Shown: positions 43,481 through 54,096 of the stretch, piece after piece
Layout of the letters: each line of letters opens with the position of its first letter
How positions within the stretch are numbered: the first letter of the stretch is position 1
Source: Fragilariopsis cylindrus CCMP1102
Taxonomy: Eukaryota > Bacillariophyta > Bacillariophyceae > Bacillariales > Bacillariaceae
Length of the DNA: 64,000 nt
Direction: 5' to 3'
Assembly: GCA_900095095.1 (NCBI GenBank)
Contig: FMBT01000297.1
Location: forward strand, 496,001 to 560,000
The notes under the pieces: generated by a model
What the model was told of the DNA's origin: nothing
The model's input: only the letters and a program-made list of their open reading frames with translations
Database searches by the model: none
Position numbers and translations under genes: made by a program

Positions 43481-44437
43481 ATGACGATTGTATCAGCACC
43501 ATCAACCCTGTTGACGACCGATGAAACATTCGATGAAAGCGCAATCGGTAGTCATATCTCGGAAGGGAAGAAATATCTAATAGAATGGAGGAAAAAACAA
43601 ACAATAGCAGAAGTGGAAACTATTACAATATCTGATGACGACGATGATGATGATAATGATACTGCCGGCAAGCCAACACCATCAACAAGCGACGACATGT
43701 CGAATGGTTTGGCTTTTTTAATGACACAGGAAACATTCCCTATAAAATGGTTGACGGAGGAGGAAGATCTGTCTGCTGATGATAGCGCTCTTGTCAATAA
43801 CTACACCAACAGTAACACCAACATTTCTCATGATAAACCGAGTCGTAGAAATAAACGAAAGAGTGTCGTCTTTCAATCTAACAGTAGTAGTAATAATAAA
43901 CGATGGTGGAAAGAAGGAAAAGCAATTCAAGATTTGATACCTTCAAACGATTCAGGAATTGTTGGTGTGATGGGACGTAAAATCGACATGGAACATATAT
44001 GTGAAAACAATTCCAGCGTGTATTCGATGCTTCGAGCATGGGTTGAAAATGACCCGAGTAATACAGATCGGTGTAATACACCTCCTCCCCCTCCCGTTGA
44101 TGGTAGTAGTAGTAGTAGTAGTAGTAGTAGCAGAAAGACCATTTCTGAATATGCTTCAATGAAACCGATACCTGTTTCTGTAAGTGGTGGACCAGCTAGA
44201 ATTGAATGGAGCAGAAGCAATAACAAGAGTAGAGCAAAAGCGTCATCACCATCACTTCCGGCACCATTTGATCTTATTCAATGGCTGGATACTGATCCTA
44301 ATCTTAGAATGACAATCCCATATTATCCCGATGAGAAACAAACACGGGAATTGGCAGAGAAATACCGAACCAAACAGGCAGCGAAAGCCGCTCGTTCACT
44401 TGCAAAAAAGAGACTGAAATTGAAGGGGATTTTGTAG
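43481..44437 (+). CDS. Ser/Asp-rich nuclear-type protein, possibly LIN37-like
   Basis: This intact 318-aa frame has an acidic N-terminus, a basic patch (DKPSRRNKRKSVVF) that may be a nuclear signal, and a segment SSVYSMLRAWVENDPSN. That segment resembles the short LIN37 motif of MuvB/DREAM complexes (a YPLxRxWVRNxP type). Poly-Pro and poly-Ser runs follow, then PAPFDLIQWLDTDPNLRM and a basic coiled C-terminus (KQAAKAARSLAKKRLKLKG). LIN37 is a cell-cycle repressor subunit. The assignment rests on one short motif and is weak. Confidence 0.6.
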   Translation: MTIVSAPSTLLTTDETFDESAIGSHISEGKKYLIEWRKKQTIAEVETITISDDDDDDDNDTAGKPTPSTSDDMSNGLAFLMTQETFPIKWLTEEEDLSADDSALVNNYTNSNTNISHDKPSRRNKRKSVVFQSNSSSNNKRWWKEGKAIQDLIPSNDSGIVGVMGRKIDMEHICENNSSVYSMLRAWVENDPSNTDRCNTPPPPPVDGSSSSSSSSSRKTISEYASMKPIPVSVSGGPARIEWSRSNNKSRAKASSPSLPAPFDLIQWLDTDPNLRMTIPYYPDEKQTRELAEKYRTKQAAKAARSLAKKRLKLKGIL

Positions 44438-44808
44438 TACTACCTACAACTATGAAGGTTTTTGATTTGTTTTATTGAGTAAATTTTTGTGAATACTATA
44501 CAGTACGCTATAAGTAGTGCTGGGAAGGAGAGAGAGAAAGAAAGAAATACTTCAGATACCATCGAAGAGGCTAGGTAGCAAGTGCTTTTGTACCATCAAA
44601 GAAGAAGTTGAACTATTATTTTACTAAAGGTAATTTCCAGTGTTAAATATGAATTATTATTTATATTATAGTCTTTATTTATTCGAGCTGTAGCAAATGT
44701 ATTTCATTGTTATATATATGTATATATATATGCATCCTGTAATTTAGTTAGAAGGTCTATATTATTATTACTTTCATCAGGCATCAATAACAAAAAGGCT
44801 GCTTTTAT
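44438..44808. other. Spacer between convergent genes
   Basis: This 371-bp AT-rich spacer has a short TATATG tract near 44713. Nothing else was recognised. Confidence 0.45.
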
Positions 44809-46947
44809 TTATTCTTCCGAATCTAAAATTCCAATGTATTCTGTTTTGATGATTCCACTTCGTTCTAATCCAAAACGAAGTGGGGCTAGCATAGCAATTA
44901 CAACAGGAAATAATACTCCAAATGGACTACTCTTAACATAAAGCATAGCTCCTAAGCATGCCACTTGAATAGCGGTATACAGATTGATAATTTTTGTTGG
45001 TACCTTATCTGTCCAAGGAAACTTCGGTGATATACTCTTATCTTTGAATACTCCGATAATACGTTCCCACATATCATTGCCTGGTAATGAAGATGTACCA
45101 AGGTACATGAAAAGTCCCATTAAGACAGAAAGTGGTAGGTTACTCAGTATTTCTCGAGGTTTACGGAATAAGATGACAGACGCTATTAGGGCATGGATAG
45201 TAGTTCCAGTAACACGTTGTTCGATTGTACCATCCGCTTGACCCTTATCATCAAACTTTTGACATGCCCCGACATGTGCTAAACTTCGAACGGTCGCAGC
45301 AACAAGCCACGGTAATCCAATGAGACTTTGTAAGAATGTTAAAATACTTACTACCAACATATCAGCATGCATACCATCTGTTTGATTCTTTTCTCTTCGT
45401 CCCTTGAGCATTTTAAATCGTGGATTGTTTACCAAACGAACTGTAATATTTTGATCCAAAAATAGTAAAACAGTTGCCATCAAGGCAGGTACAGCAGCAA
45501 ACCACCGAGCCCATACGGGTAAATCAAGTAATGGGATCAACCATGGGCGTCCACTACTCGTACCGAATGCTGTTGGCATAGCTAAACAAGGGAGTCCTGC
45601 TAAAGCCGTACCATGCGAAACTCGAGCACATCGTGCAATAAGTGTTGCGGTAACAACCCCTGTGTGTGTGTGGGTGTTTATTTCAAAATAGACAAATAGT
45701 AGAAATAATGGTGAGTGGAGAGCAAGCAAAGATATTCAAAAATTCAGTTCCAGTCGATTGATTCGAGATTGCTTTCGTTCTCTTTTTAAACAATTTCACT
45801 GCCTGCAGTACTTACCGATAGTGGGAGCAAAATTTGAAATTGTTTTCGAACTGACTGTTTAAGAAAAACAGATTGTCGTAGCTTTTTTAATGATGATGCA
45901 AGAACGAAGGTTGTTGTTGCACAAACTAATGATAAAAGACCTTTAGTTAACGTCGATAGAGGTGATGTGAATGTACCAGAAATATCTGTAACAGCCTCAA
46001 CAACAAAGATTGTACTAATCAAAACAGAAAATATATCATCTGTAAATTTGGTTAAATATTTCACCAAATTAGATCCAGATGACACAGACGATACAAATAA
46101 AATCAATGATGTCCACATTCCAGTCCATGCATAAAATGGAAGGAATGGAAGATTCATTTTCGCTGATAAATTATACAACGTAGCAACAAATGCAAGAACT
46201 GGACCCGTCGATCCTGAAGATAAAATGTGGCATAAGTGCAATGAGAGTAGATGAATTGGATGGATTGTAGTTTGTGAGTTGATGAGAGAGTATTATTACA
46301 CTTTATAGAAAACGATCGGCATTTCAAAACAGAAACCAACCAAAAAACAGTAGTATAGCAAACCCTATACTATATTTCTCCTTACCAATAATCGTCATGG
46401 GTTGAGCACTCGTCATCGCATAATGATACCACACACAGCAGTGGATGTAATCATTTCAACAGAACCAATTGCATTTCCTGTCGCACACCAAACAACGATC
46501 CGAAACCAATTGCTGGTGCTAAGCAAGCAAAGAATAGGGACATTGTGGCAGCTAAACATTGAATATTTAGACCATCCTTAATATCACTTTTATAAAACGG
46601 TAATCTCATTTTATAATCACGTACTACCCCTTTCCGAATCCTTCAAATAATTTCTCATCATTATATTATCTTGAACGGCATCAGCGACTACATCTTCTAT
46701 CGTCCCAACGTTGAGAAGGGAACTTGCCACGATACACCTTCTTACTACTACTTGTGGTAGTAGTCGTTTTCATGTAACGAGAATCATGACTTCTTACTCC
46801 TGATATTCCAACCGGTAATAAGGATGGACGAATTTTTGACGGTGCAAACGATAACGTCGTCGTCGTTGTCGTCGAATGTGATGAAAATCCCCAACTCAGT
46901 TTCGTTCCCAACACGAAACATAATGATATCGAAATCACACTGATCAT
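44809..46947 (-). CDS. SLC4-family bicarbonate transporter, frame-broken
   Basis: SLC4 proteins move bicarbonate across membranes and take part in the diatom CO2-concentrating mechanism. Exons run back from 46947 to 46386, 46213 to 45816 and 45659 to 44809. Signatures include FYKSDIKDGLNIQCLAA, FFACLAPAIGFGSLFG, ATGNAIGSVEMI, STGPVLAFVATLYNL, LPFLPFYAWTGMWTSLIL, NFAPTIGVVTATLIA and MATVLLFLDQNITVRLVNN, the last being a family hallmark. The N-terminus (VISISLCFVLGTKLSWGF|SS) is a signal peptide with a following Phe and could direct it to the plastid envelope region. Frame changes near 45843, 46422 and 46485 look like one missing base; two near 46620 and 46690 look like one extra base. The C-terminal exon is intact over 280 residues. 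Confidence 0.84.
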
Positions 46948-49363
46948 ATACAGTTCTTCTTTGATAGATTCTTATCATTTTGCCTTATCAATTCTCTAGC
47001 TACGTGTATCGTCTAATCAATATAGATAGAGTATTCAATAGAAAGATTATGACGGTATGCATTCCTCGCTCTTTACACTTCAGCTGTGGCTACTGTACCG
47101 CACTTGTACTGCATCACGGTTTCAAAAACGTTGATTTTCAAACAAAAGATTTGTTGTGTGACGTGCCGACTCTGTTTAATAGGTTTTCAAATTGTGTGTC
47201 AGAAGATTGTTCTTTGTGACGTTTAATACGATAAAACGCGCGTGATCACATTTCGCGCAATCGCGACCATTTATTTACAGTACAGTATGCGTCGATAAGA
47301 AATACACATTTAAGAAATACACGCTTTATAAGAAATACACCAGATCGGTTTTACCGGGACCCCAAATGCCGTTGCGTTGCGTAACACTAAGAAACACACT
47401 CTCCATAAGAAACACACCTAGTCCGAAAATTGAGGGTGTATTTCTTATCGAGCGATTACTGTACAGTACAGTAAGCAAAATGAAAATGCAATTACAAGAC
47501 ATACTGTAGGCGGTACAATGTAGTGAGTTTGACATTATGGATGGTCCTACTAGCTAAGGCCAGGCTAGCTAGCAGTAATTGATAGTCAGTCAGACATGAG
47601 GACAACTTCACATGTAGCAGTCTACTGGTAGTGTCAAATTGCAAAGGCAAACAAAACCACAAACAATAGCTTGCTCATCCAAACTTGTTTCCCCAATAAT
47701 GAGTACCAGATTCTCTGAATCTGTACTGACCTCACTCACACTATGAAAATTACAATTCTGATAGTTGTTAATAGTACTACATTGTTAATGGTATTAAACA
47801 CTAAGTATTCCATCTTCTCCCAGCATGATGGTTACCACATCCCCCTAAGAAACAAGTTTTGATCCTTACTATGGCATTGTTGCTGGACTTTGTCATTTAT
47901 CCATAATTCTTTGTGGGACACATTGTGATTCTAAGTAGTGTTAGCTTCTTTACATTATGATAGTCACTGATAATGCTGGTAGGATCTCCTTTTCCAAAAC
48001 TGATATTGTTCTCTTCTCCTAATAACAATTGTATGGCTTGATTTTCTTCTTACCCCCCTTCCATACATAATGCCCTATATATATGTTTTAAGAATGTAGA
48101 TGAGCACAAATTGTTTGCTCAATTAAATGCCTAATTTCTATCCCACACAAACTGATTGATGATTTTTGCCAATTTATTTTAGACTAAATACTGCTACTAG
48201 GACTACTAGAGTACATACACCAGCCGGTGTTCAAAAGTTGTATTTGATTCTATTATCATTATTGCATCATATTTTTTGCTATGTCTACGTAAACTATGAT
48301 TTTTTCTGAACAACTAGCATCCTACATTACTCCTCCTAGGAAGATGTAAAATTAGTATATATTATATTAATTGTCTATTCAAGTTTTTTTCTTCTTCTTC
48401 TTTCGATTCGAGCAGTAAAAATAAATGATTGACGTTCTGATCGATGGATACCTCTGTCAACGTTAGCGTTGTCTATACGGAATGCAAAAGCGATGATATA
48501 TTCAAAGGTAGAGGCAGAGGCAGAAGCGAGTTAGTTTAATACTATATAGTGCTGGATGAATTAATTTCTCGGAACTCTTTTCTTTTCTCCGAAGGTTGGC
48601 ATTCAATGTACGTCCGATCCAACGTAACCACAAAAGTTACAGGAAAGTATCATTTGAATTCTGACTGGTATACTCTTTTGTCAACCTCTCAAAAAGAGAG
48701 AAGTCAAACAGTGAGAGTGAGTCAGGAATCAGGAACCATAATTGATTCCCGTTGAAAGATCAACGATGTTGAACGAAAGTGCCAAATTACTCTATTATGA
48801 AATATAATCAGAGACTTTGACTCAATAATATAGCCGTACGCATTTTTGGGAAATAAAATCAAGTCAATCAAAAATAAATAATCATTTTTATAACAAAATT
48901 ATAAATCAAGTCAATCAAAAAAAAATAAATTATTTGATAACAAAGCGCTCATTCGGTTCTTATAGCACCCCAACTAAAATACGGCATTTTTTTAAGACAA
49001 ATGCATCAACACACAACAAAATTCATCATTCATATATCATACTAGTCGCACGTACCAATTTATTTTGCCAAAATGTGTAGAACCTTCTTTGTAATATTTA
49101 CCAAAAAATCATAGCGATCTTGCCGCATTATTATTGTCGTTTCCTTTTTTTTTTAATTTTCCTTATCTACACGAAACAAATAACTACTACAGTATATAGT
49201 CTACCGTTCATTCATCGAAACTCAAAGAATCTAACAGGCATTCTTTCCCGAATCTAACTTTCGATGACAAGCAGCAAAATGTTTACCGAAACTTCATAAC
49301 GATCGATGACTACCAATACCAATACCAATACGTACGTAGTACCGTACCGACCTGTAGTACCTC
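46948..49363. other. Intergenic region of 2.4 kb
   Basis: No protein gene was recognised. The region contains the small inverted-repeat element at 47280-47464. The first part should hold the SLC4 promoter. Confidence 0.5.
47280..47464. mobile_element. Short inverted-repeat element (MITE-like), about 185 bp
   Basis: The left end GTACAGTATGCGTCGATAAG continuing AAATACAC is matched in inverted orientation at the right end (GTGTATTTCTTATCGAGCGA then TTACTGTAC). The inverted repeats are about 28 bp with small differences. Inside, the motif AAGAAATACAC is repeated three times at 17-18 bp spacing and twice more as AAGAAACACAC. There is no coding capacity. Both ends sit in CAGTACAGTA sequence, so the target duplication cannot be fixed; a Tc1/mariner-like TA target is possible. 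Confidence 0.6.
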
Positions 49364-50619
49364 TTACAACCCCAAATCAGGAAAATCTTTTTCAAGTTGT
49401 TTATGTATCATCTCTCCAACGGGATTGATTGTACGAACTATTGTTGTTGTTGTTGTTGTTGTTGGTTGAATCTGAATTCAAATCTGAATCATCTGAATCC
49501 TCCATGTGGTGATGATGTCGATTGTACTTCGATAATGTGCATAATGTGCATGTAGACATTTGATAGGAGGAACTTTCAGTGCATCTATATTGTCGGTATC
49601 AGATGACTTCTTCGATTTGTTTTGCTGGTTGTTGTTATTATAATAATTATTATTATTGTCCCCACTATCATTATCATTATCATTGTCACTGTTATTTTGA
49701 AGACTAGTAATGTCATTATGATGATGCTGGTCATTGTCCCGATATCGCCAATCGGTAAAATTTGTACCGGATATACCAGATAATTCCATAATATTTCTCA
49801 TCCGTTGTAGGGAAGGAGTTAATGATGATGATGATAATGGTGATTCCGATGATGATAATGATGATGAATCCGATGACGATGACGACGACGACGAAGTAGT
49901 TGTTGTTGTCATTAATATATTCCGATCTTCTTCTGTTAAACTTTGCCATCGTAATAATGCATATTCTTCATGACAACATAATAATTGATTACTAAAGATG
50001 GATTTAAATTTAATTCATTTTCAAATATCTGACATATCCTCTTCCTTCTAAATCTGCAATAGCTTTTGATATATTTGGACACGTCAACCAAAATAATGTA
50101 GGAAATGGTGATTGTACCACAGATTGTTTGTTGCAATGGTAACGCTACTGCTGTGATGATGACGATGACGATGTGATGCTGACGACTCTTGTTGTTGTTG
50201 TGTACTACCAGCTTCGATTTCGCTTGACGTCGTTTCGCACCACCATTTAATGGATATGTTTGGATAGCAACAGGTTCATTAATTTATTCCAAGCTGCCAC
50301 CTCTACGAAATTATTAGGTAAATATCCAAGTTGTTTTTGTACTACATCTTCTTCTACTACGGATGTTGACGTTGATGCTGATGTGATGCTGATGCTGATG
50401 CTGATGCTGATGTTGATGCTGATGCTGATGCTGATGCTGATGCTGATGCTGAATGTTGATGTTGACGAGTCAATGGTAGAAGAATGAAATGATGATGATG
50501 ATTGACGATGATGATGATGATAACGATGATGTCGAAAACCCATACATCGGTTGAACAGAACATGATAAGTAGAGCAACATCAACACCATCATTATAATGT
50601 CGATGACATCCATCATCAT
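49364..50619 (-). CDS. DUF501-domain protein with plastid-type presequence, frame-broken
   Basis: DUF501 (PF04417) is a domain of unknown function found in bacteria and plastid-bearing eukaryotes. Segments visible in order are a signal peptide (IIMMVLMLLYLSCSVQPMYG then F|STSS, ASAF-like), a Ser/Ala/Thr repeat region, VVQKQLGYLPNNFVEVAAWN, EPVAIQTYPLNGGAKRRQAK, the hallmark PFPTLFWLTCPNISKAIADL followed by EGRGYV, then RWQSLTEEDRNI and LKVPPIKCLHAHYAHYRS. The end is TINPVGEMIHKQLEKDF. Frame changes near 50275, 50025 and 49380 look like one missing base each; more are likely in the repeat region around 50380-50540. Coordinates of the start and stop come from the first ATG and from the stop after DLGL. 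Confidence 0.66.
50384..50451 (+). repeat. (GATGCT)n hexanucleotide repeat in coding sequence
   Basis: About eleven GATGCT-type units lie within the DUF501 gene and read as alternating Ser-Ala or Ser-Ile on the minus strand, depending on frame. It is variable by nature and could itself cause frame uncertainty. Confidence 0.85.
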
Positions 50620-51174
50620 TTTCAAATAATTTGTACGGTAGTGAAGTAAGTACAGTAGTTACTAACTGACTAGGACTACTGGTAGATTTCAACTGCAAAT
50701 AAGTTCCGAGAATGGATTCACTCCAATCTGAAATCTACTGTATCTTCGACGACGATTTCTTAAAGAATGATGTGCTTTCATTTCCTACTGTCCATCGATT
50801 TTGTTTCATAAAAAAAAATTGGTTGCTTCTTAGATGCTTTATGTCTTCACGGGACTGAATTTTATAGGAATGAACAGAAAATGGCCCTGTGGTGTGGGTC
50901 TCCTAGAAAACACAACGACCACACAAAATTCGAAATTCGACGTAGTAATACTAGAATAGCATTGAGACAATAGAATACCGATTATAACTTAAAATCGATT
51001 GAACATTATTGTTTCCGGATAACAGATACCAGAAGCTAATATAATATAACAAACGTTATCTATTGGTATCCAATATTTTGTTCTGTCAAAAGACGATCGA
51101 AAGAATCGAATCGAAAGACTTGCTACTCCAGCACTCCAGCAAAGAAACCAAACCTAGAAAAATTAAAACGATCG
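50620..51174. other. Divergent spacer
   Basis: This 555-bp spacer between divergent starts should contain the DUF501 and rhodanese promoters. No gene or repeat was recognised. Confidence 0.45.
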
Positions 51175-53252
51175 ATGGCGACAACAACAAGAACATGTTG
51201 TGATGACAAAAATGCCAATGCCAATGTCAATGCCAATGTCAATGACAATGTCAATGTCAATCATGATGATTATAGGATAGCATTATATTATGCCTATATA
51301 GAATTAACACCTTCCGAAATTCAATCACATATTGATATACAAAAACAAATATGTGATGATTTGAATCTAAAAGGACGGATACGGATTAGTAAAGAAGGTG
51401 TAAATGGTGTATTAAGTGGTGAATTGACTCTCTTACAAAAATATGAAGAATTAATATCCAACAATATACAACAAATAATAGTAGTCAATAATAGTAATAA
51501 CGATAATAAAATTAGTGATAATATTAGCAAAAAAAAAAGATTTATCTCCTCTGCCGTCAACGACGACGACTTACAAGACGATGACTATGATGATAGTAAT
51601 ATTAATATTAATACTGAAGATACTAATATTGATTCTGATGACATCCTACACACACCAACAACAGCAACACCAACACCAGCAAACATTGCATTGGATGTGA
51701 AGTATTGTCAATTAAGAAAAGAATTGCCAATACAAGACCAATTATTTGATCGATTACTAATTAAAGAAACAAAAACTGTGATTAGTCTTTTTGATCAATC
51801 ATTTGAAAAGAAGAAAGAATCGAAGAAGGATCGGTATCGACGAAGAAGAGAATATAAACATGAAGAGCAACAGCAAATGCTATTACTACGGAGGAAACAG
51901 AATACTAATAATACTAATACTATTGACAATGACAATGACAATAGTACAGATCACAATTATCAGCAACAGAAACAACAGAAACAACACAACAACAATGCGT
52001 TGATCGAGATGACGATGATGGGATCGGTTCTGAACAACAATAACAAACAATACAATGATAATATTATAATGATAAAAAAAATACAACAACGCCCATTATC
52101 AATAAAAAAGAAGACGAAAAATTCTATAGAAATAAAATCATCACCACCATATTTAGACTTACAGTCACTTCATAATGCTGTTATGGAGGAATCATTGAAA
52201 CCAACTAGACATTTATCAGCGAATGAATGGAATAAGAAATTGGATGAGGCTGGTTTATCATCATCATCGAATTCGAATTCATCATCAGCATTATTATTAG
52301 ATGTACGGAATGTCTATGAAATGCGTGTTGGACATTTTGTTCATCCAACCACACCAACACTGTTGACGAATACACGTAAATATTCTGACTTGCCACAATT
52401 AATTGCCTCCAATAAAGAAATAAAAGAACGAGAACAAATCTTTATGTATTGTACCGGTGGTGTCCGGTGTGAAAGAGTTAGTATGCTGGTTCGAGAATTA
52501 TATCCGGACAAACAAATATATCAATTGCGTGGTGGTATACAAAAATACATACAAACTTGTTCGGAACAACAAGAGGAAGAGCAGCAGAAGCAGCAGCAGC
52601 AGCAAGAAGATAGTATTGACAGTAAAGTCAAAAATGAAAACAATAGTACTACTAGTACTAATAGCTACTTTGCAGGAAAGAATTTTGTAAGTTTATTTAC
52701 TATTCGTGATGATGTGATTTATTTATTTATCTATCTCAATTAAGGTTCTGAAGAGAAAGAATTATTAAAAATCTTGCTAAATCGTAATCATTTTTTTTGT
52801 TTTTTTGATAATAGGTCTTTGATCCAAGAAGGACCGATCCGATCCATTTTGGTGAGACTATTGGTCGATGTTTGGTATGTGATCTACCACATGACGATTA
52901 TGACAATGGACATGCACCAAGTGAAAATAAAGAGGCACGTTGTAATAAATGTCGTATGCTGGTATTGATTTGTAATGATTGCCGTCCTAAGTATAGATGT
53001 CACAATGAGAAAGAGAAAGAGAATGAAGACGAAGATGAAGAAGAAAGCAATAACAATGATATTATTGCATCTGAAGATCTGGTGGTTAGACATAACGACG
53101 ACAATAGTTTGAAATGCGAAAGTAGAATTAATACTACCAGTACATGTCGACGACCTTTATTATATTGTAATTTGGACCATTGTTCCCATGAAGGAACATT
53201 CCCTGATCCGGAACTTTTTCGAATGACGATAAAACAGCAAAACAAATTATAG
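51175..53252 (+). CDS. TrhO/TSTD2-like rhodanese-domain protein
   Basis: TrhO (YceA) hydroxylates tRNA uridine-34 and TSTD2 is its eukaryotic relative, so a tRNA-modifying role is inferred. Exons are 51175..52686 and 52815..53252 (donor GTAAGT, acceptor AATAG), giving 649 aa. The N-terminal UPF0176-like domain has IALYYAYIELTPSEI and GRIRISKEGVNGVLSGEL. The rhodanese domain carries LLLDVRNVYEMRVGHF and the active-site loop YCTGGVRCER. The C-terminal part has cysteine pairs (CLVCDL, CNKC, CNDC) typical of the family zinc ribbon. Several Asn/Gln/Asp-rich inserts of up to about 60 residues (near 51470-51660 and 51860-52100) make it nearly twice the bacterial length. All catalytic positions are kept and the frame is intact. 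Confidence 0.88.
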
Positions 53253-53768
53253 AGATTTTATCAGCAAATAAAGTAAGAAAGGTCTCTAGCTAGTTAATTG
53301 AAAAACTTTTGGAAAAATATTTCAATTTGGAGACTATAATTTATGAACAATAACACAAGCTATAATAGTTTCAATATATTTCGGTGCGGTATTGGTATAT
53401 TCAATACAGGACGTAGTCTCGGCATTAGATATTTTAATTTCGATTAAAAAACAAAAAAACGAAAAATCATCGCACAAGCGTCGCTCGTTCGTCAACCGAC
53501 AAAACGCGTGATGTTTCATGTTGTTGGCTGTGTCAACAAAGTCGAAAAGGGAAGAAAGCAACAAACATCAAGCTCACAAATTCCCTTCAATTCCACTTTT
53601 TCAACAATAATAACAATATTACAGCCTCGCGAATGGCAACGAAAATGTACAGATAGCATCCATTAGGCCAGTGAAAGACATTTTCTCTTGCGATTATTGT
53701 ACTACGATTAGATTCGATACTATTCATTTCTTTTCGTATTGACGTCTCGCAAATTAAATGCATGAAAG
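53253..53768. other. Intergenic spacer between tandem genes
   Basis: This 0.5-kb spacer precedes the GNAT/MIOX-like gene on the same strand. Nothing was recognised in it. Confidence 0.45.
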
Positions 53769-54065
53769 ATGATGAATAATACGAAAATTGAAAGTTTGAA
53801 TAGAATACTACTACTAGATATAGAACAAAGTGAAGTTGTTGACACTGTTATTACTAGAAGAAGAAAGCGACCCCGTTACTTGACATCATGGGAGGAATCC
53901 TTTCGAAATTCTTGTTCACAACAGCGAAAACAAGAATATAATATGCCCTCGCCCTCTGTAACTGATACTGATACCGATGCATCATGTAAGAATCGATTTG
54001 GTCTCATTGATTTGTTTTGGGGAAACCGATGGGTGCATGGGGAAAGAACTAAATGTATCAGGGAT

Positions 54066-54096
<31 letters not shown>

